From Myxococcales bacterium (lineage in GTDB: Bacteria > Myxococcota_A > UBA796 > GCA-2862545), in assembly GCA_019634415.1 (NCBI GenBank), contig JAHQVJ010000224.1, positions 62,001 through 126,000 on the forward strand: a stretch of 64,000 nt of DNA, in the 5' to 3' direction. The translations under genes and the position numbers were made by a program. Position 1 is the stretch's first letter. The number at the start of each line of letters is the position of its first letter. Positions 33,532 through 43,191 of this stretch are shown piece after piece. The notes beneath the pieces are model-generated. The model worked only from the letters and a program-made list of their open reading frames with translations. It had not been told where the DNA came from and made no database searches.

Positions 33532-34814
33532 AGGCCGCGTAGATCACCGGGCCGGATCACCAGCAGCGACCACGGGGACAGATCGTGGCTGCGCATCAGC
33601 GCCACGACGCACCAGGCCGCCTGCACCCCGTAGGAGACGAGCGAGGCCCACGCGGCGCCCGCCGCACCGAACGCCGGAATCCACCACAGGTTGAGCACCA
33701 GGTTGCACGCCACACCCACTCCCTGCGCCACCACGAGCACGCCCTGCCGATCCACTGCCTGGAAGAACCGGCCCACCAGCAGGCTCACCGACATCGTCGC
33801 CGTGGCGGGGAGCAGCACCCACAGCAGCGGGACCGAGGCCGCATAGGGCACGCCGAAGACCCAGGGCATCGCCCACGGGGCCACCGCGACCACCGCCAGA
33901 CCACCCACCACGAGGACTGCCACCGCGATCCGCGTGGCACGGGCCAGCAGCTGCGCTCCTTGCTCACCCCGCATGCCCGCCAGCTGCGGGAACAGGGCAG
34001 CCGAAAGGGCCAGCGGCAGCACGCGGAGTCGACTCGCCACCCCCACCGCCACCGCGTAGGTGGCCACCACCACGGGATCGCCGTCGAGAACCGCCAGCAG
34101 GAACAGGTCCACGCGCTCGTGCAGCTGACCCGTGAGCGTGTGCAGGTAGGTACGGGTGCCGAAGCGCAGCGAGGCCGCCACTTCCCCCCATCGCAGCCGA
34201 GCTCTTCCAGGCAGATCGCCTGCGAGTCGCGCCGCCACCATCCCCGTGGCCACCACCACACCGGCGCAGACAGCGGCCAAGGCGACTGCGGGCGACGGCT
34301 CCGTCGCAGCCACCCCCACCGCCAGCGCCGCCAGGATCGCGAGCCGACTGCCGAGCTCCGCCTGCGTCCACAGCGAGAAGCGATCGGTGGCACGGGCCAC
34401 GCCGCCCAGCACCAGCAGCCACAGCTGGGGCACCACGGCCAGCAGCATCCACCCCAGGGCCCACTCCGGCAGCCCCACCAGCGGCCCCGCCGCCAACGCG
34501 TCGCGCCCGAGCCACAGAACAGCCGCCACCGCAGCCCCCGTCACCGTCACCGTCGACAGCGCCACGGTGAGCGCCTCCGGTGGCGCGGTACCCGCTGCCC
34601 GCACCCGATGGATCGACGCCGCCACCGCGCCGGGCTGAGCCGCGAACGCCAGCACCGCCAGCAGCGACAGCGCCGCCTGCACCTGGCCGTTCTCCGCGGG
34701 AGGCAGCCAGCGAGCCAAGAGCACCTGGATGGCCAACGCCAGCGGTGCCGACAGCCCCACGCCGAGCAGCCCCCAGCCCGTGTTGCGCACCAGTCGCTGG
34801 GTGGGGGCGCTCAC
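33510..34814 (-). CDS. Wzx-like oligosaccharide flippase (MOP superfamily), copy 1
   Basis: 434 aa. GTG 34814 is chosen because it overlaps the upstream glycosyltransferase stop by 4 nt (GTGA). About 12-14 membrane helices are visible from the start (GWGLLGVGLSAPLALAIQVLLA) to the end. The pattern, with an early LLARWLPPAENGQVQAALSL and RVDLFLLAVLDGDPVVVATYAVA, fits PST-type lipid-linked glycan flippases of the inner membrane. It is the partner of the minus-strand glycosyltransferase. A second flippase lies at 40461. Confidence 0.85.
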   Translation of the reverse strand: MSAPTQRLVRNTGWGLLGVGLSAPLALAIQVLLARWLPPAENGQVQAALSLLAVLAFAAQPGAVAASIHRVRAAGTAPPEALTVALSTVTVTGAAVAAVLWLGRDALAAGPLVGLPEWALGWMLLAVVPQLWLLVLGGVARATDRFSLWTQAELGSRLAILAALAVGVAATEPSPAVALAAVCAGVVVATGMVAARLAGDLPGRARLRWGEVAASLRFGTRTYLHTLTGQLHERVDLFLLAVLDGDPVVVATYAVAVGVASRLRVLPLALSAALFPQLAGMRGEQGAQLLARATRIAVAVLVVGGLAVVAVAPWAMPWVFGVPYAASVPLLWVLLPATATMSVSLLVGRFFQAVDRQGVLVVAQGVGVACNLVLNLWWIPAFGAAGAAWASLVSYGVQAAWCVVALMRSHDLSPWSLLVIRPGDLRGLWPSGPT

Positions 34815-35908
34815 GGCGCCGACAGCACACGGTCGTACACAGCACACCAGCTACGGGCCACGGCGTCAGGCGCCGACCGGCTCAGATCAGCCTGCACCCG
34901 CGGCGGATCCGCCAGCATTTCCCGCAGCGCCACTGCCCACGCCGCGGCGGCAGCATCCGGCGCGATCAGCCGGCCCGACCCTCGCACCAGATCGGGCAAG
35001 GCCCCCACGTGGCTCGCCACGACGGGCACCCCCGCAGCCAACGCGTCCAGCACCGCCAGCGGCGACGCCTCCTCGGCGGAGGGAAGCGCCAACACGGTGG
35101 CTCGCTGCAGGGCGGCCTGCTTGCTCGCGCCTCCCACCCACCCCAGGAACGCCACCCGATCCGACAGCCCGAGCCGACGCACCTGCTGCACCAGATCCGG
35201 CAACGACGGACCGTCTCCACCGATCTCGAGCCGCGCCGGCACGCCGCTCGCCACCACGGCGGAGAACGCCTCGAGCAACAGGCTCGGCCGCTTGGCCGGC
35301 ACGAGTCGCCCCAGGTACAGCACGGTCGGTCGACGACAGGGTCGCGGCGGCAGGGCGTGCACCTCGTGGGGGTTGGACACCACCTGCACCCGATCGGGTG
35401 CGACTCCCCACCGGAGCAGGTGTCGACGCTGACCCTGCGTCACCGTGAGCACGGCATCGGCACGAAGGAGCGTGCGACGAAGCAGCGCCCTCGAGGCGCT
35501 CGAGCGGTCCACCGCCCGCGCCAACTCGGCAGACCAGCCGTGCAGCTGCACCACGGTCTTGCAGTGTGCACGCCGGGCCGCCGCGTGCAGCACGACATCT
35601 CGCATCAGGGATCGCGTGCGAAAGGAGGGGTGCAGATGCACCAAACGACACAATCCAGTAACACGTTGCAGTTCGAGCAAGTCTCGTCGCAAGGCAGGAA
35701 CGGCCCAGGGTCTGGACGTGCCGCGCCCGACCTGCACCATCTGGACGCGGGGCGCGCCCTGCTGCGCCGAAATAGCAACAATCGTCCGACGAACCGCATC
35801 CGCCACACCTCCCGTGCCACGAGGAACGAGCACCGCAACCGACGACCGAGCCCCAGGTCTCCGGACGACGTCGGACAGTGGCAGGGTGCCTGGCCGATAC
35901 GGGTGCAT
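34811..35908 (-). CDS. GT4-type glycosyltransferase
   Basis: 365 aa, GT-B fold. The N-terminal acceptor domain is followed by a C-terminal donor domain starting VLYLGRLVPAKRPSLLLEAF, with the E-x7-E-type motif in LALPSAEEASPLAVLDALAAG. A retaining enzyme using an NDP-sugar is expected. It acts on the cytoplasmic face to build the lipid-linked repeat unit. ATG 35908 is only 32 bp from the divergent epimerase gene, so this pair shares a very short promoter region or the true start lies further inside. Confidence 0.88.
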   Translation of the reverse strand: MHPYRPGTLPLSDVVRRPGARSSVAVLVPRGTGGVADAVRRTIVAISAQQGAPRVQMVQVGRGTSRPWAVPALRRDLLELQRVTGLCRLVHLHPSFRTRSLMRDVVLHAAARRAHCKTVVQLHGWSAELARAVDRSSASRALLRRTLLRADAVLTVTQGQRRHLLRWGVAPDRVQVVSNPHEVHALPPRPCRRPTVLYLGRLVPAKRPSLLLEAFSAVVASGVPARLEIGGDGPSLPDLVQQVRRLGLSDRVAFLGWVGGASKQAALQRATVLALPSAEEASPLAVLDALAAGVPVVASHVGALPDLVRGSGRLIAPDAAAAAWAVALREMLADPPRVQADLSRSAPDAVARSWCAVYDRVLSAP

Positions 35909-35940
35909 TATCGAACCCTTACCCCCCTGAAGGCTCGCCC

Positions 35941-37833
35941 ATGTCCAGGGTCTCTACCCTCGTCGTCCAATACAGACGTCTCATCGTGTGGCTGGCTCAC
36001 GTCCTTTTCTGGATGTTGGCCTATGCAGGCGCATGGCTGCTTCGGTTCGACTTTCAGGTGCCCGAGTTCTGGCTGCAACCGGCCTACGCGCTCTGGCTCC
36101 TTCCCCTGGTGGGTTTCCGCACCGTCACCTATGCGTACTTCGGGCTGTTCCACGGGATCTGGAAGTACGTGGGGCAACGCGACCTCGAGGACCTGATCCT
36201 CGCCACGGCCATCTCCACCGGGCTGTTCGGGTTCTCGGTGGCGCTGCTGCACACCGGCCCCTTTCCGCGCTCCATCTTCCTGGTGGAGCCGCTGCTGTCC
36301 TTGGCGATGGCCGCGGGTCTGCGGTTCAGCGTGCGCACCTTCGCGCAGACCGCCCGCCGGATCGAGGCCACGTCGGCCTCACGGCGTCTGCTGCTGGTGG
36401 GCGCGGGAGACGCAGGCGAGGCCTTGCTCCGAGAGATCGTGCGCAGCATGCCCTCCATCCACGTGGTGGGCATCCTCGACGACGACGAGGGCAAGCACGG
36501 CATGTCGATCCATGGCGTCCGCGTGCTGGGTGCCATCGACCAAGCGGGGCAGCTCGTCGGCCAGCACCAAGCCACCGAGGTGCTCATCGCCATCCCGGGT
36601 GCGACCGGCGCGCAGATGCGCCGCATCCTCGACCTGGTCTCGGTGGACGGCGTGTCGGTGCGAACCGTGCCCGGTGTTCATCGCCTGGTGGACGGCCGCG
36701 TCACCGTGTCGCAGATCCGCGAGGTCGCCATCGAGGACCTGCTCGGTCGCGAGCCCGTGGAACTCGACACAGTGGGCATCGGCGCCATGATTCGTGACGA
36801 GGTGGTGCTGGTCACGGGAGCCGGGGGCTCCATCGGCAGCGAGCTGTGCCGCCAGGTGGCACGCTTCCAGCCCCGCACGCTGGTGCTGGTGGAGCAAGCC
36901 GAGAACGCGCTGTACCACATCCACCAGGAGCTGAAGCGGGCGTTCCCCCAGGTGGAGCTGTGGCCTCGAATCGCCGACATCGCCGACCGGCAACGCCTCG
37001 ACATGTTGTTCGGCGAGGTGAAGCCCGGCTTGGTGCTGCACGCCGCGGCCCACAAGCACGTGCCCATGATGGAGTGGAACCCCGGCGAGGCCGTGAAGAA
37101 CAACGTGGGGGGCACCGCCAACGTGGTGGAGACGGCCCACAACCACCGCGTGGCTCGCTTCGTGATGATCTCCACCGACAAGGCCGTCAATCCCACGTCC
37201 GTGATGGGATGCACCAAGCGCGTGGCCGAGCTGTACGTGCAGAGCCGAGCTCAGGGCAGCGCCACGAGCTTCGTCACCGTGCGTTTCGGAAATGTGCTCG
37301 GGTCGAACGGCTCCGTGATTCCGCTGTTTCGGGAGCAGATCCGAAGAGGAGGGCCAGTCACGGTCACCCACCCCGACATGCAGCGCTACTTCATGACCAT
37401 CCCCGAGGCATCCCAGCTCGTGCTCGAGGCCGCCACCTTGGGCGAGAGCGGTGAGATCTACGTGCTCGACATGGGCAAGCCCGTGCGCATCACCACGCTG
37501 GCCGAGGACCTCATCCGACTGTCGGGCCTCAAGCCCGGACGCGACGTCGAGATCGTGTACACCGGCGTTCGTCCTGGGGAGAAGCTGTTCGAGGAGCTGG
37601 CCATCGACGGGGAGAACACCTCGAAGACCAAGCACCCCAAGATCTTCGTGGGCATCGGACAGGAGCGCGAGTACACACAGATGCAGCAATCGGTGAGCGT
37701 CCTCCTCGCTGCCGCCGACACGTCGGACGGACCCACCATCAAGGCACACCTGAAACGCGTCGTGCCCAGATACACGTACGAAGGCGATCACGAGTCGCGT
37801 TCGAATGTCATCTCGTTGAGTCCGTACAGTTGA
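35941..37833 (+). CDS. Membrane-bound NDP-sugar 4,6-dehydratase (PglF/WbpM/CapD type)
   Basis: 630 aa. Four N-terminal membrane helices (about 15-125) precede a CoA-binding-like domain (about 135-270) and a C-terminal SDR domain with the NAD motif VTGAGGSIGSE. The active-site region is STDKAVNPTSVMGCTKR: the usual Tyr of YxxxK is replaced by Met, as in PglF and WbpM, which are UDP-GlcNAc 4,6-dehydratases. It likely makes a 4-keto-6-deoxy-HexNAc for an aminodeoxysugar in the glycan. ATG 35941 follows GAAGG by 8 nt. First gene of the plus-strand part of the locus. Confidence 0.92.
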   Translation: MSRVSTLVVQYRRLIVWLAHVLFWMLAYAGAWLLRFDFQVPEFWLQPAYALWLLPLVGFRTVTYAYFGLFHGIWKYVGQRDLEDLILATAISTGLFGFSVALLHTGPFPRSIFLVEPLLSLAMAAGLRFSVRTFAQTARRIEATSASRRLLLVGAGDAGEALLREIVRSMPSIHVVGILDDDEGKHGMSIHGVRVLGAIDQAGQLVGQHQATEVLIAIPGATGAQMRRILDLVSVDGVSVRTVPGVHRLVDGRVTVSQIREVAIEDLLGREPVELDTVGIGAMIRDEVVLVTGAGGSIGSELCRQVARFQPRTLVLVEQAENALYHIHQELKRAFPQVELWPRIADIADRQRLDMLFGEVKPGLVLHAAAHKHVPMMEWNPGEAVKNNVGGTANVVETAHNHRVARFVMISTDKAVNPTSVMGCTKRVAELYVQSRAQGSATSFVTVRFGNVLGSNGSVIPLFREQIRRGGPVTVTHPDMQRYFMTIPEASQLVLEAATLGESGEIYVLDMGKPVRITTLAEDLIRLSGLKPGRDVEIVYTGVRPGEKLFEELAIDGENTSKTKHPKIFVGIGQEREYTQMQQSVSVLLAAADTSDGPTIKAHLKRVVPRYTYEGDHESRSNVISLSPYS

Positions 37834-37885
37834 CGGGCACCCACACCAGCGAGGGTTACCCTACCGCCATCGACGGAGTCGTACG

Positions 37886-38665
37886 ATGTCCCTAGGACGT
37901 CTTCCACTGGGATGCCTGTTCCTCGCCTTGTGCAGTACTGCACGGGCGGCGGACTACCGAATCGGCCCGGGTGACGAGATCCTGATCCACGTGCACGGTC
38001 AGGCACTGGGCCCAGACGGTCACTTCGTGGTGGCCGACAACGGTGACGTCAGCTTGCCCTGTGCCGAGCTGGTCCCCGTGTCCGGCCAGACCGCCCACGA
38101 GATCGAGCGCTCGGTGCGTTCGTCGCTGATGCCCGACTGCTACATCGATCCGCAGGTCACGGTGCGCGTGGTGGAGCACGGCTCCAAGCCCGTCGAGGTG
38201 CTCGGCGCCGTGCACAGCCCGGGGGTGTACTACCTCGACGGCCGCAACACCGTCCGCTCCGTGGTCTCCCGAGCCGGAGGCGTGAAGAGCGAGCGGAGCA
38301 CGGGTCGGATCGTGGTGAACCGCAAGGGCGAGGAGCCACTGCGCATCCCGTTGGACGAGCTGGACGTGCTCGGGGATCTGCTCCTGGTCTCGGGCGACGT
38401 GATCACCGTCGACGAGGGGCGGATCGTGTTCGTGGCGGGCGAGGTGGCCAAGCCCGGTCAGATCGCCTTCGCCGAGGGCATCACCGTGAGCGAGGCCTTC
38501 ATCAAGGCGGGCGGGCAGACCGCCGTCGCTCGCCTGTCGGGCTCCTACGTGCTCCGTCAAGACGACAAGATCCAGGTCAACCTGCGTCGAGTGCTGAAGG
38601 GCAAGGACGCCGATCTTCAGCTGCAACCTGGCGACCGCCTGGTCATCCCGGAGAGCCCGCTGTAG
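37886..38665 (+). CDS. Wza-like polysaccharide export protein (Poly_export/SLBB)
   Basis: 259 aa. A Sec signal peptide (GCLFLALCSTARA) is followed by the Poly_export domain (DYRIGPGDEILIHVHG at its start) and two SLBB segments (EVLGAVHSPGVYYLDGRNTV; VFVAGEVAKPGQIAFAEGIT), ending LQLQPGDRLVIPES. It is shorter than E. coli Wza and has no C-terminal amphipathic helix, as in many delta-proteobacterial homologues. It works as the outer-membrane or periplasmic part of the export channel with the Wzc-like kinase at 45339. GGAG lies 8 nt before the ATG. Confidence 0.9.
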   Translation: MSLGRLPLGCLFLALCSTARAADYRIGPGDEILIHVHGQALGPDGHFVVADNGDVSLPCAELVPVSGQTAHEIERSVRSSLMPDCYIDPQVTVRVVEHGSKPVEVLGAVHSPGVYYLDGRNTVRSVVSRAGGVKSERSTGRIVVNRKGEEPLRIPLDELDVLGDLLLVSGDVITVDEGRIVFVAGEVAKPGQIAFAEGITVSEAFIKAGGQTAVARLSGSYVLRQDDKIQVNLRRVLKGKDADLQLQPGDRLVIPESPL

Positions 38666-38695
38666 GGTACATCCCTTCGCCCTCGGGAGGCGGCG

Positions 38696-39499
38696 GTGCG
38701 GAAGACCTGGGCCCTGGGCGACATCCACGCGAACGCCACGGCCCTTCGAGCCGCCCTGGCCATGCTCGACGAGTCGCCTGCCGACGAGCTCGTCATCTTG
38801 GGCGATCTGCTCACCTACGGACCTGATCCGGCCGAGGTGCTCGATCTGGTGGCCGAGCGCCACGCCCGAGGGGCCGTGTTGGTGCTGGGCAACCACGATC
38901 AGCTGTACCAGGAGCTCCTGGACGGCGATACCCGCTACTACGACCGCCTACCCGCTTGGATCCGGGCCAGCGCCGACTTCACGCTGAGCCGCATCGACGC
39001 CTCCGTCTTCTCCGCGCTGCGGTTCGTGCGAGAGCACGTGGTGGACGGCGTGCTCTTCGCCCACGCCAACCCCTGGGGGGACTGGCGCTACCTGAACACC
39101 GACAGCGATCACCGCGACGCCGCACGCACCATGCAACAGCGGTGGCTGAAGGTGGGCGTGTTCGGCCACACGCACCGGGCACGCATCGTGGCGATGCCGT
39201 CGGACGAGCGACACGACGAGACGGTTCGCTGGCAGTCCACCGGTCCGCGGGACGTGCTGCTGCTGAACGCAGGTGCCGTGGGTCAGCCACGGAACCGAAC
39301 GGCCACCTCCACGATGCTGCAGCTGTCGGCCGACGCCACCACGTGCCACGCCCGACTCCACACGATCCACTACGACGTCTCCACTCACCTGCAGCGTCTG
39401 CGCGAGCTGCCACTCGGCGCCGACGTCATCGACCGACTGGGCACGTTCTTCGAGCCGCGACCTGCGCCCGCTCGCCTGGACGACCGAGCGGGTCGATAG
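38696..39499 (+). CDS. Metallophosphoesterase (calcineurin-like)
   Basis: 267 aa from GTG 38696 with GGGAGG about 6 nt upstream. All metal-binding blocks are present: GDIHAN (8-13), GDLL, GNHD, a His in LFAHANPW and GHTH. It should be a cytoplasmic two-metal phosphatase or phosphodiesterase; the substrate is unknown. It sits 30 bp after the export gene on the same strand, so it may be co-transcribed, but it has no clear role in glycan synthesis. Confidence 0.88.
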   Translation: MRKTWALGDIHANATALRAALAMLDESPADELVILGDLLTYGPDPAEVLDLVAERHARGAVLVLGNHDQLYQELLDGDTRYYDRLPAWIRASADFTLSRIDASVFSALRFVREHVVDGVLFAHANPWGDWRYLNTDSDHRDAARTMQQRWLKVGVFGHTHRARIVAMPSDERHDETVRWQSTGPRDVLLLNAGAVGQPRNRTATSTMLQLSADATTCHARLHTIHYDVSTHLQRLRELPLGADVIDRLGTFFEPRPAPARLDDRAGR

Positions 39500-39579
39500 C
39501 TCCGGTGACGACCTGGCCGGGTCGCTTGCCGCCGAGGTTCATCCTCGGTAAGCTCCGCCGCCCACCGAGAGGAGGCGAG

Positions 39580-40410
39580 ATGTTCTCGACGTTGTCAAGG
39601 CTTGCCGGACCCATCACCGCGATCATGCTGTTCTCCTGCGGCATGACGGAGTCCCCGCCCGTCGAAGAGGAGCCGCCTGCCGCACCCGAGGTCCCCGAGG
39701 AGCCGCCCACCCAAGACGCCGACGCTGCAGCGCTCGTGCCCTCGCCCCTCGAGATGAACAAGGCGCTGAAGGACAGCGGCATCCAGACCGAGCTGTCCTC
39801 GCTGGTCACGGCCCGCGACGTGTCCGCCGAGCCCACGGGCAACGATCAGGCGGCCATCCGCACCGGCATCGTGCTGGCGGATCTGCTGCTGACGGTCGAC
39901 ACCTCCGACAAGGACGTGCTGATGGGTCAAATCGGCACCATCAAGCAGGGCATGGCGATGCTGGGGGGAGGCTCCGACATCGACGCCACCCTCACCGACA
40001 TCCACAGCCGCGTGCAGACCGATGCCGTCACCCGCGACGAGCTGCTCAAGGAGTTCGACGAGCTGTCGGGTGCGGTGATCCCCGAGCTGGAGTTCAACGG
40101 GCAGGAGCGCGTGGTGCCCCTGATCCAGGCGGGCTCCTGGCTCGAGGGCGCCAACCTCGTGGCCAAGGCGTTGAAGACGGCCGAGGACACGTCGGCCGCC
40201 GAGGGGCTGCTCAAGGCGCCAGCCGTGGTCGACCACTTCCTGAAGTACGTGGAAGAAGAGGGATCCGAAAAGGCCCCCGAGGCCATCACGGCCACCCTGA
40301 AGACGTCGCTGGGCGCGCTGAAGGAGATGGCCGGCAAGGCGGAGCCGCTGGCCCAGGCCGATCTCGACGCCGTCGCAAAGGTGACGGACGAGGTGTTGGC
40401 GCTGCTCTGA
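39580..40410 (+). CDS. Unknown lipoprotein
   Basis: 276 aa. ATG 39580 follows GAGAGGAGG by 5 nt. The signal ends in AIMLFSCGMT with a lipobox Cys, then an acidic Pro/Glu linker (PPVEEEPPAAPEVPEEPP). The rest is helical and acidic, with a GIVLADLLLTVDTSDKD segment, and no family is recognised. It is followed by a 9-bp hairpin, so it probably ends the upstream transcript. Confidence 0.7.
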   Translation: MFSTLSRLAGPITAIMLFSCGMTESPPVEEEPPAAPEVPEEPPTQDADAAALVPSPLEMNKALKDSGIQTELSSLVTARDVSAEPTGNDQAAIRTGIVLADLLLTVDTSDKDVLMGQIGTIKQGMAMLGGGSDIDATLTDIHSRVQTDAVTRDELLKEFDELSGAVIPELEFNGQERVVPLIQAGSWLEGANLVAKALKTAEDTSAAEGLLKAPAVVDHFLKYVEEEGSEKAPEAITATLKTSLGALKEMAGKAEPLAQADLDAVAKVTDEVLALL

Positions 40411-40427
40411 CCTCCATCGTGCATGCA

Positions 40428-40450
40428 CCGTAGCCAGCTCGTGGCTACGG
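40428..40450 (+). terminator. Hairpin between lipoprotein and flippase genes
   Basis: CCGTAGCCA (40428-40436) pairs perfectly with TGGCTACGG (40442-40450) around a 5-nt loop, 18 nt after the lipoprotein stop and 10 nt before the next ATG. TCTGCCT follows, with no long T run. It could terminate the upstream transcript or act in the leader of the flippase gene. Confidence 0.5.
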
Positions 40451-40460
40451 TCTGCCTACG

Positions 40461-41948
40461 ATGGGGGATCACCCACCACCGCGCGCGAGCTCGGGCGGCT
40501 TCGGCATCGGAGTGCTCTGGTCGTTCGCTCTGCAGCTCGGCACCCAGCTCGTCGGTGGCGTGAGCGCGTTTGTGCTCGCGTACCTCGTGGGGCCCTACAC
40601 CTTCGGGCTCGTGTCCATGGCCGCGGTGGCCATCACGTTCCTGTTCCTCTTCCTCGAAGCCGGTCTCGTCACGGCGATCATCCAGCGCAAGGACCTGGAG
40701 GATCTGCACCTCGACTCCGTGTTCTGGCTCAACCTCGTCGTGGGGATCGGGCTGACGGGCCTGGCCATCGCCGGCAGCGGGCTGTGGGCGCAGGCGAACC
40801 GCACCGAGGAGCTGGGCCCCGTCATGGCCGTGCTGGCCTTGCAGCTGGTGGTGCAGGGGGTGTCGCTGGTGCAGCAGGCCCTGGCCCAGCGCGACATGGA
40901 CTTCAAGTCTCTGGCGATGCAGACCAACCTGGCCACGGCGCTGGCGGCCGTGGTGGCGGTGACGTGGGCGTGGATCGAGCCGGGGTGGGAGCCGCTGGTG
41001 GCTCAGCGCCTGCTGGCGGCAGGCGGAACCTCCGTGCTGCTGTGGCGAGTGGTGCCGTGGCGCCCCTCCCTGCGTTTCTCGTGGCGCCACGCTCGCGAGA
41101 TCGTTCAGTTCTCGTCGGGGGTGCTGCTGTCGCGCGTGGGGATGCGGGTGGCGAAGTCGTCGGACGCCCTGCTCCTCGGCCTGTTCTTCGGTCCGGAGAC
41201 GGTCGGCGTGTTTCGCCTGGCACGACGGGTGTGCACCATGGCCTACACCCTCACCACCAAGCCGCTGGGCCTGGTGGCGATGCCCCTGTTCGCCGAGCGC
41301 CAGGACGAGCCCGAGCGGCTGCGCGAGACCCTGGTGGCGGCCATTCGCTACTCCACCATGGCCACCATGCCCATCCTGATGGCCCTGGCTGCCGTCGCCG
41401 TGCCGCTGACCGCCACCCTGGGGCCCGAGTGGGCGCCCGCTGGCCCCCCGCTGGCCGTGCTCGCCGCGGTGGGCGCCATTCGATCCATCACCGCGTTCAC
41501 GGATCCGCTGCTCTTCGCCGTGGGTAAGCCCTTGGTACGCGCGCTGATGGTGGGGGTACTCGCCGTGTGCAACCCGCTGGCCTACATCACCGCTGCGGTG
41601 ATCGGAGCGCAGGCCGATATGGGATGGCAGCTCATCGGAATCGCCTGTGCGGAGCTGATCGTCTACGCCCTGATCTTCACCCCCCTCAACCTGTGGATCG
41701 CCCACCGGGAGACGCACGCCTCCGCCGGTGAGGTCTGGTCGGCCCTGCGCGCTCCAGTGGCCGCAGGAGCGCTGGCGGCCGCGGTGGGCACCCTGGGGGT
41801 GTTCGGGACCCAAGCGCTGCCCAGCGTGGCCACAGCGGCGATCGGAGGGGTGTCGGGCACGGCGGCAGGAGCGCTGTGGCTGTATGCCGTGCAGCCCGAG
41901 GTGCGCGACCTGTGGCGCACGCTACGACGCCGCCTGGGAGGCGCCTAG
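40461..41948 (+). CDS. Wzx/WzxC-like lipopolysaccharide flippase (MOP superfamily), copy 2
   Basis: 495 aa with 12-14 membrane helices. The family pattern is visible at the N-terminus (VGPYTFGLVSMAAVAITFLFLFLEAGL), with QRKDLEDLHLDSVFWLN after it, as in WzxC/AmsL-like flippases that move complete lipid-linked exopolysaccharide units. It starts only 10 nt after a hairpin and lacks a clear ribosome binding site. It is followed by the O-antigen polymerase-like gene with a 1-nt gap, so the two form the flip-and-polymerise pair of the plus-strand part. Confidence 0.9.
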   Translation: MGDHPPPRASSGGFGIGVLWSFALQLGTQLVGGVSAFVLAYLVGPYTFGLVSMAAVAITFLFLFLEAGLVTAIIQRKDLEDLHLDSVFWLNLVVGIGLTGLAIAGSGLWAQANRTEELGPVMAVLALQLVVQGVSLVQQALAQRDMDFKSLAMQTNLATALAAVVAVTWAWIEPGWEPLVAQRLLAAGGTSVLLWRVVPWRPSLRFSWRHAREIVQFSSGVLLSRVGMRVAKSSDALLLGLFFGPETVGVFRLARRVCTMAYTLTTKPLGLVAMPLFAERQDEPERLRETLVAAIRYSTMATMPILMALAAVAVPLTATLGPEWAPAGPPLAVLAAVGAIRSITAFTDPLLFAVGKPLVRALMVGVLAVCNPLAYITAAVIGAQADMGWQLIGIACAELIVYALIFTPLNLWIAHRETHASAGEVWSALRAPVAAGALAAAVGTLGVFGTQALPSVATAAIGGVSGTAAGALWLYAVQPEVRDLWRTLRRRLGGA

Positions 41949-41949
41949 T

Positions 41950-43191
41950 ATGGTCCGCCCCAACCGACGCGACCGGTTGCTGATCTGGCTGCTGGCCGCG
42001 TTCCTGTTCGGCCGCATGTTCCTGGTGTTCAAGTCGGGCCTGCCGCAACCCGCCGATCTGGGCTTCGCCCTCACGGTGCTGGCGTTCCTGCGCCAGCGTG
42101 ACCTGATGTGGGTGGGCCGCAACGTCACCCCCTACGCGGTGTTCGTGGGGTGGGTCGTGCTGGTGAACATCGTCTGGTCGGTGCTCCGCTTCGAGCTGTC
42201 CTACTTCTTCCCGGTCGCCTACTACCTGTACAACCTCGCCCTGGTGGCGCTGGTGGCCGGGCTGCGCTCTCGCCATCGCGACGCCTTCGACGCCCTGGTG
42301 CGCGTGGCGGTGCTCCTCGCGGCCGCCGTCCAGGCGCTGTACGGACTCGTGGACGGCACCATGGTGCGCGCCTACGGCACCTTCAACAATCCCAACCAGC
42401 TGGGGTTCTGGGCCATCTGCTTGATGGCCATCCACCTGGTGGTGCGACGGCCGGACCAGCTGCTGCGCGACAGCATCGTGATCATCAGCCTGGCCTTCTG
42501 CGAGTTCGTCACCACCTCCCGCGCCGGTGTGATCGGCTACGGCGCGCTCGTCGGTGTGTGGCTGTACGAGGCCACGGTGCGCACGCGCTACCGACTGGTG
42601 GTGTTGTTCGGCGTACTGTGCGCCCTGGTGGCCGCCCCCGCCGTGCCCGCGGTGTCCGTGTACCTCGGCAACCTGGAGGTGGTGGCTCGCCTGGAGGCGC
42701 GCTTCAACAAGGCGAGCAGCGTCGACGAGATCGGCCTGCGCAACACCGACCGGATCTCCAAGTACCCCCAGTACGCCGTGCTGGGCGCTGGCGAGGGAGA
42801 TCTCGAGCGATTCCCCTACTCGCTGCCCATCGAGATCCACTCCACCCCGGTCACGGTGTTGTTCTCCTACGGGATCCCGGGCTCCATCCTCTTCGCGTGG
42901 TTCATGGTCGTGTTGGTGCGCGATCTGTCATGGGCCCAGCGAGCGACCGTGCTGGCCCTGTTTCTGTACTCGGTGTCCCACAACGGCCTGCGGTTCGCCT
43001 TCTTCTGGTTCGCCATCGGCGTGCTGCTGGCGGAGGCCCGGCACAACCGCGCACGCCGACGGGCGAGGCCCCTCGTCTCCATCACCCCGCTCAGCGGCTC
43101 GCGCAGCGATCCTCGAGGCGCCGGGCCGGCGCGCTCGACGATCCCAGCTCGGCCAGGATCTGGGCACAGCGGCGGCGCTCCCCGAAGCTGA
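41950..43191 (+). CDS. Wzy/O-antigen ligase-family membrane protein, copy 1
   Basis: 413 aa with about 10 membrane helices. The large periplasmic loop characteristic of O-antigen ligase/polymerase proteins lies around NNPNQLGFWAI and a later GAGEGDLERFPYSLPIEIHSTP, typical of the family. It polymerises or ligates lipid-linked glycan at the outer face of the inner membrane. It begins 1 nt after the flippase stop. The last 101 bp, coding a Pro/Ser/Arg-rich tail, overlap the convergent TPR-fused ligase-like gene. Confidence 0.85.
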   Translation: MVRPNRRDRLLIWLLAAFLFGRMFLVFKSGLPQPADLGFALTVLAFLRQRDLMWVGRNVTPYAVFVGWVVLVNIVWSVLRFELSYFFPVAYYLYNLALVALVAGLRSRHRDAFDALVRVAVLLAAAVQALYGLVDGTMVRAYGTFNNPNQLGFWAICLMAIHLVVRRPDQLLRDSIVIISLAFCEFVTTSRAGVIGYGALVGVWLYEATVRTRYRLVVLFGVLCALVAAPAVPAVSVYLGNLEVVARLEARFNKASSVDEIGLRNTDRISKYPQYAVLGAGEGDLERFPYSLPIEIHSTPVTVLFSYGIPGSILFAWFMVVLVRDLSWAQRATVLALFLYSVSHNGLRFAFFWFAIGVLLAEARHNRARRRARPLVSITPLSGSRSDPRGAGPARSTIPARPGSGHSGGAPRS

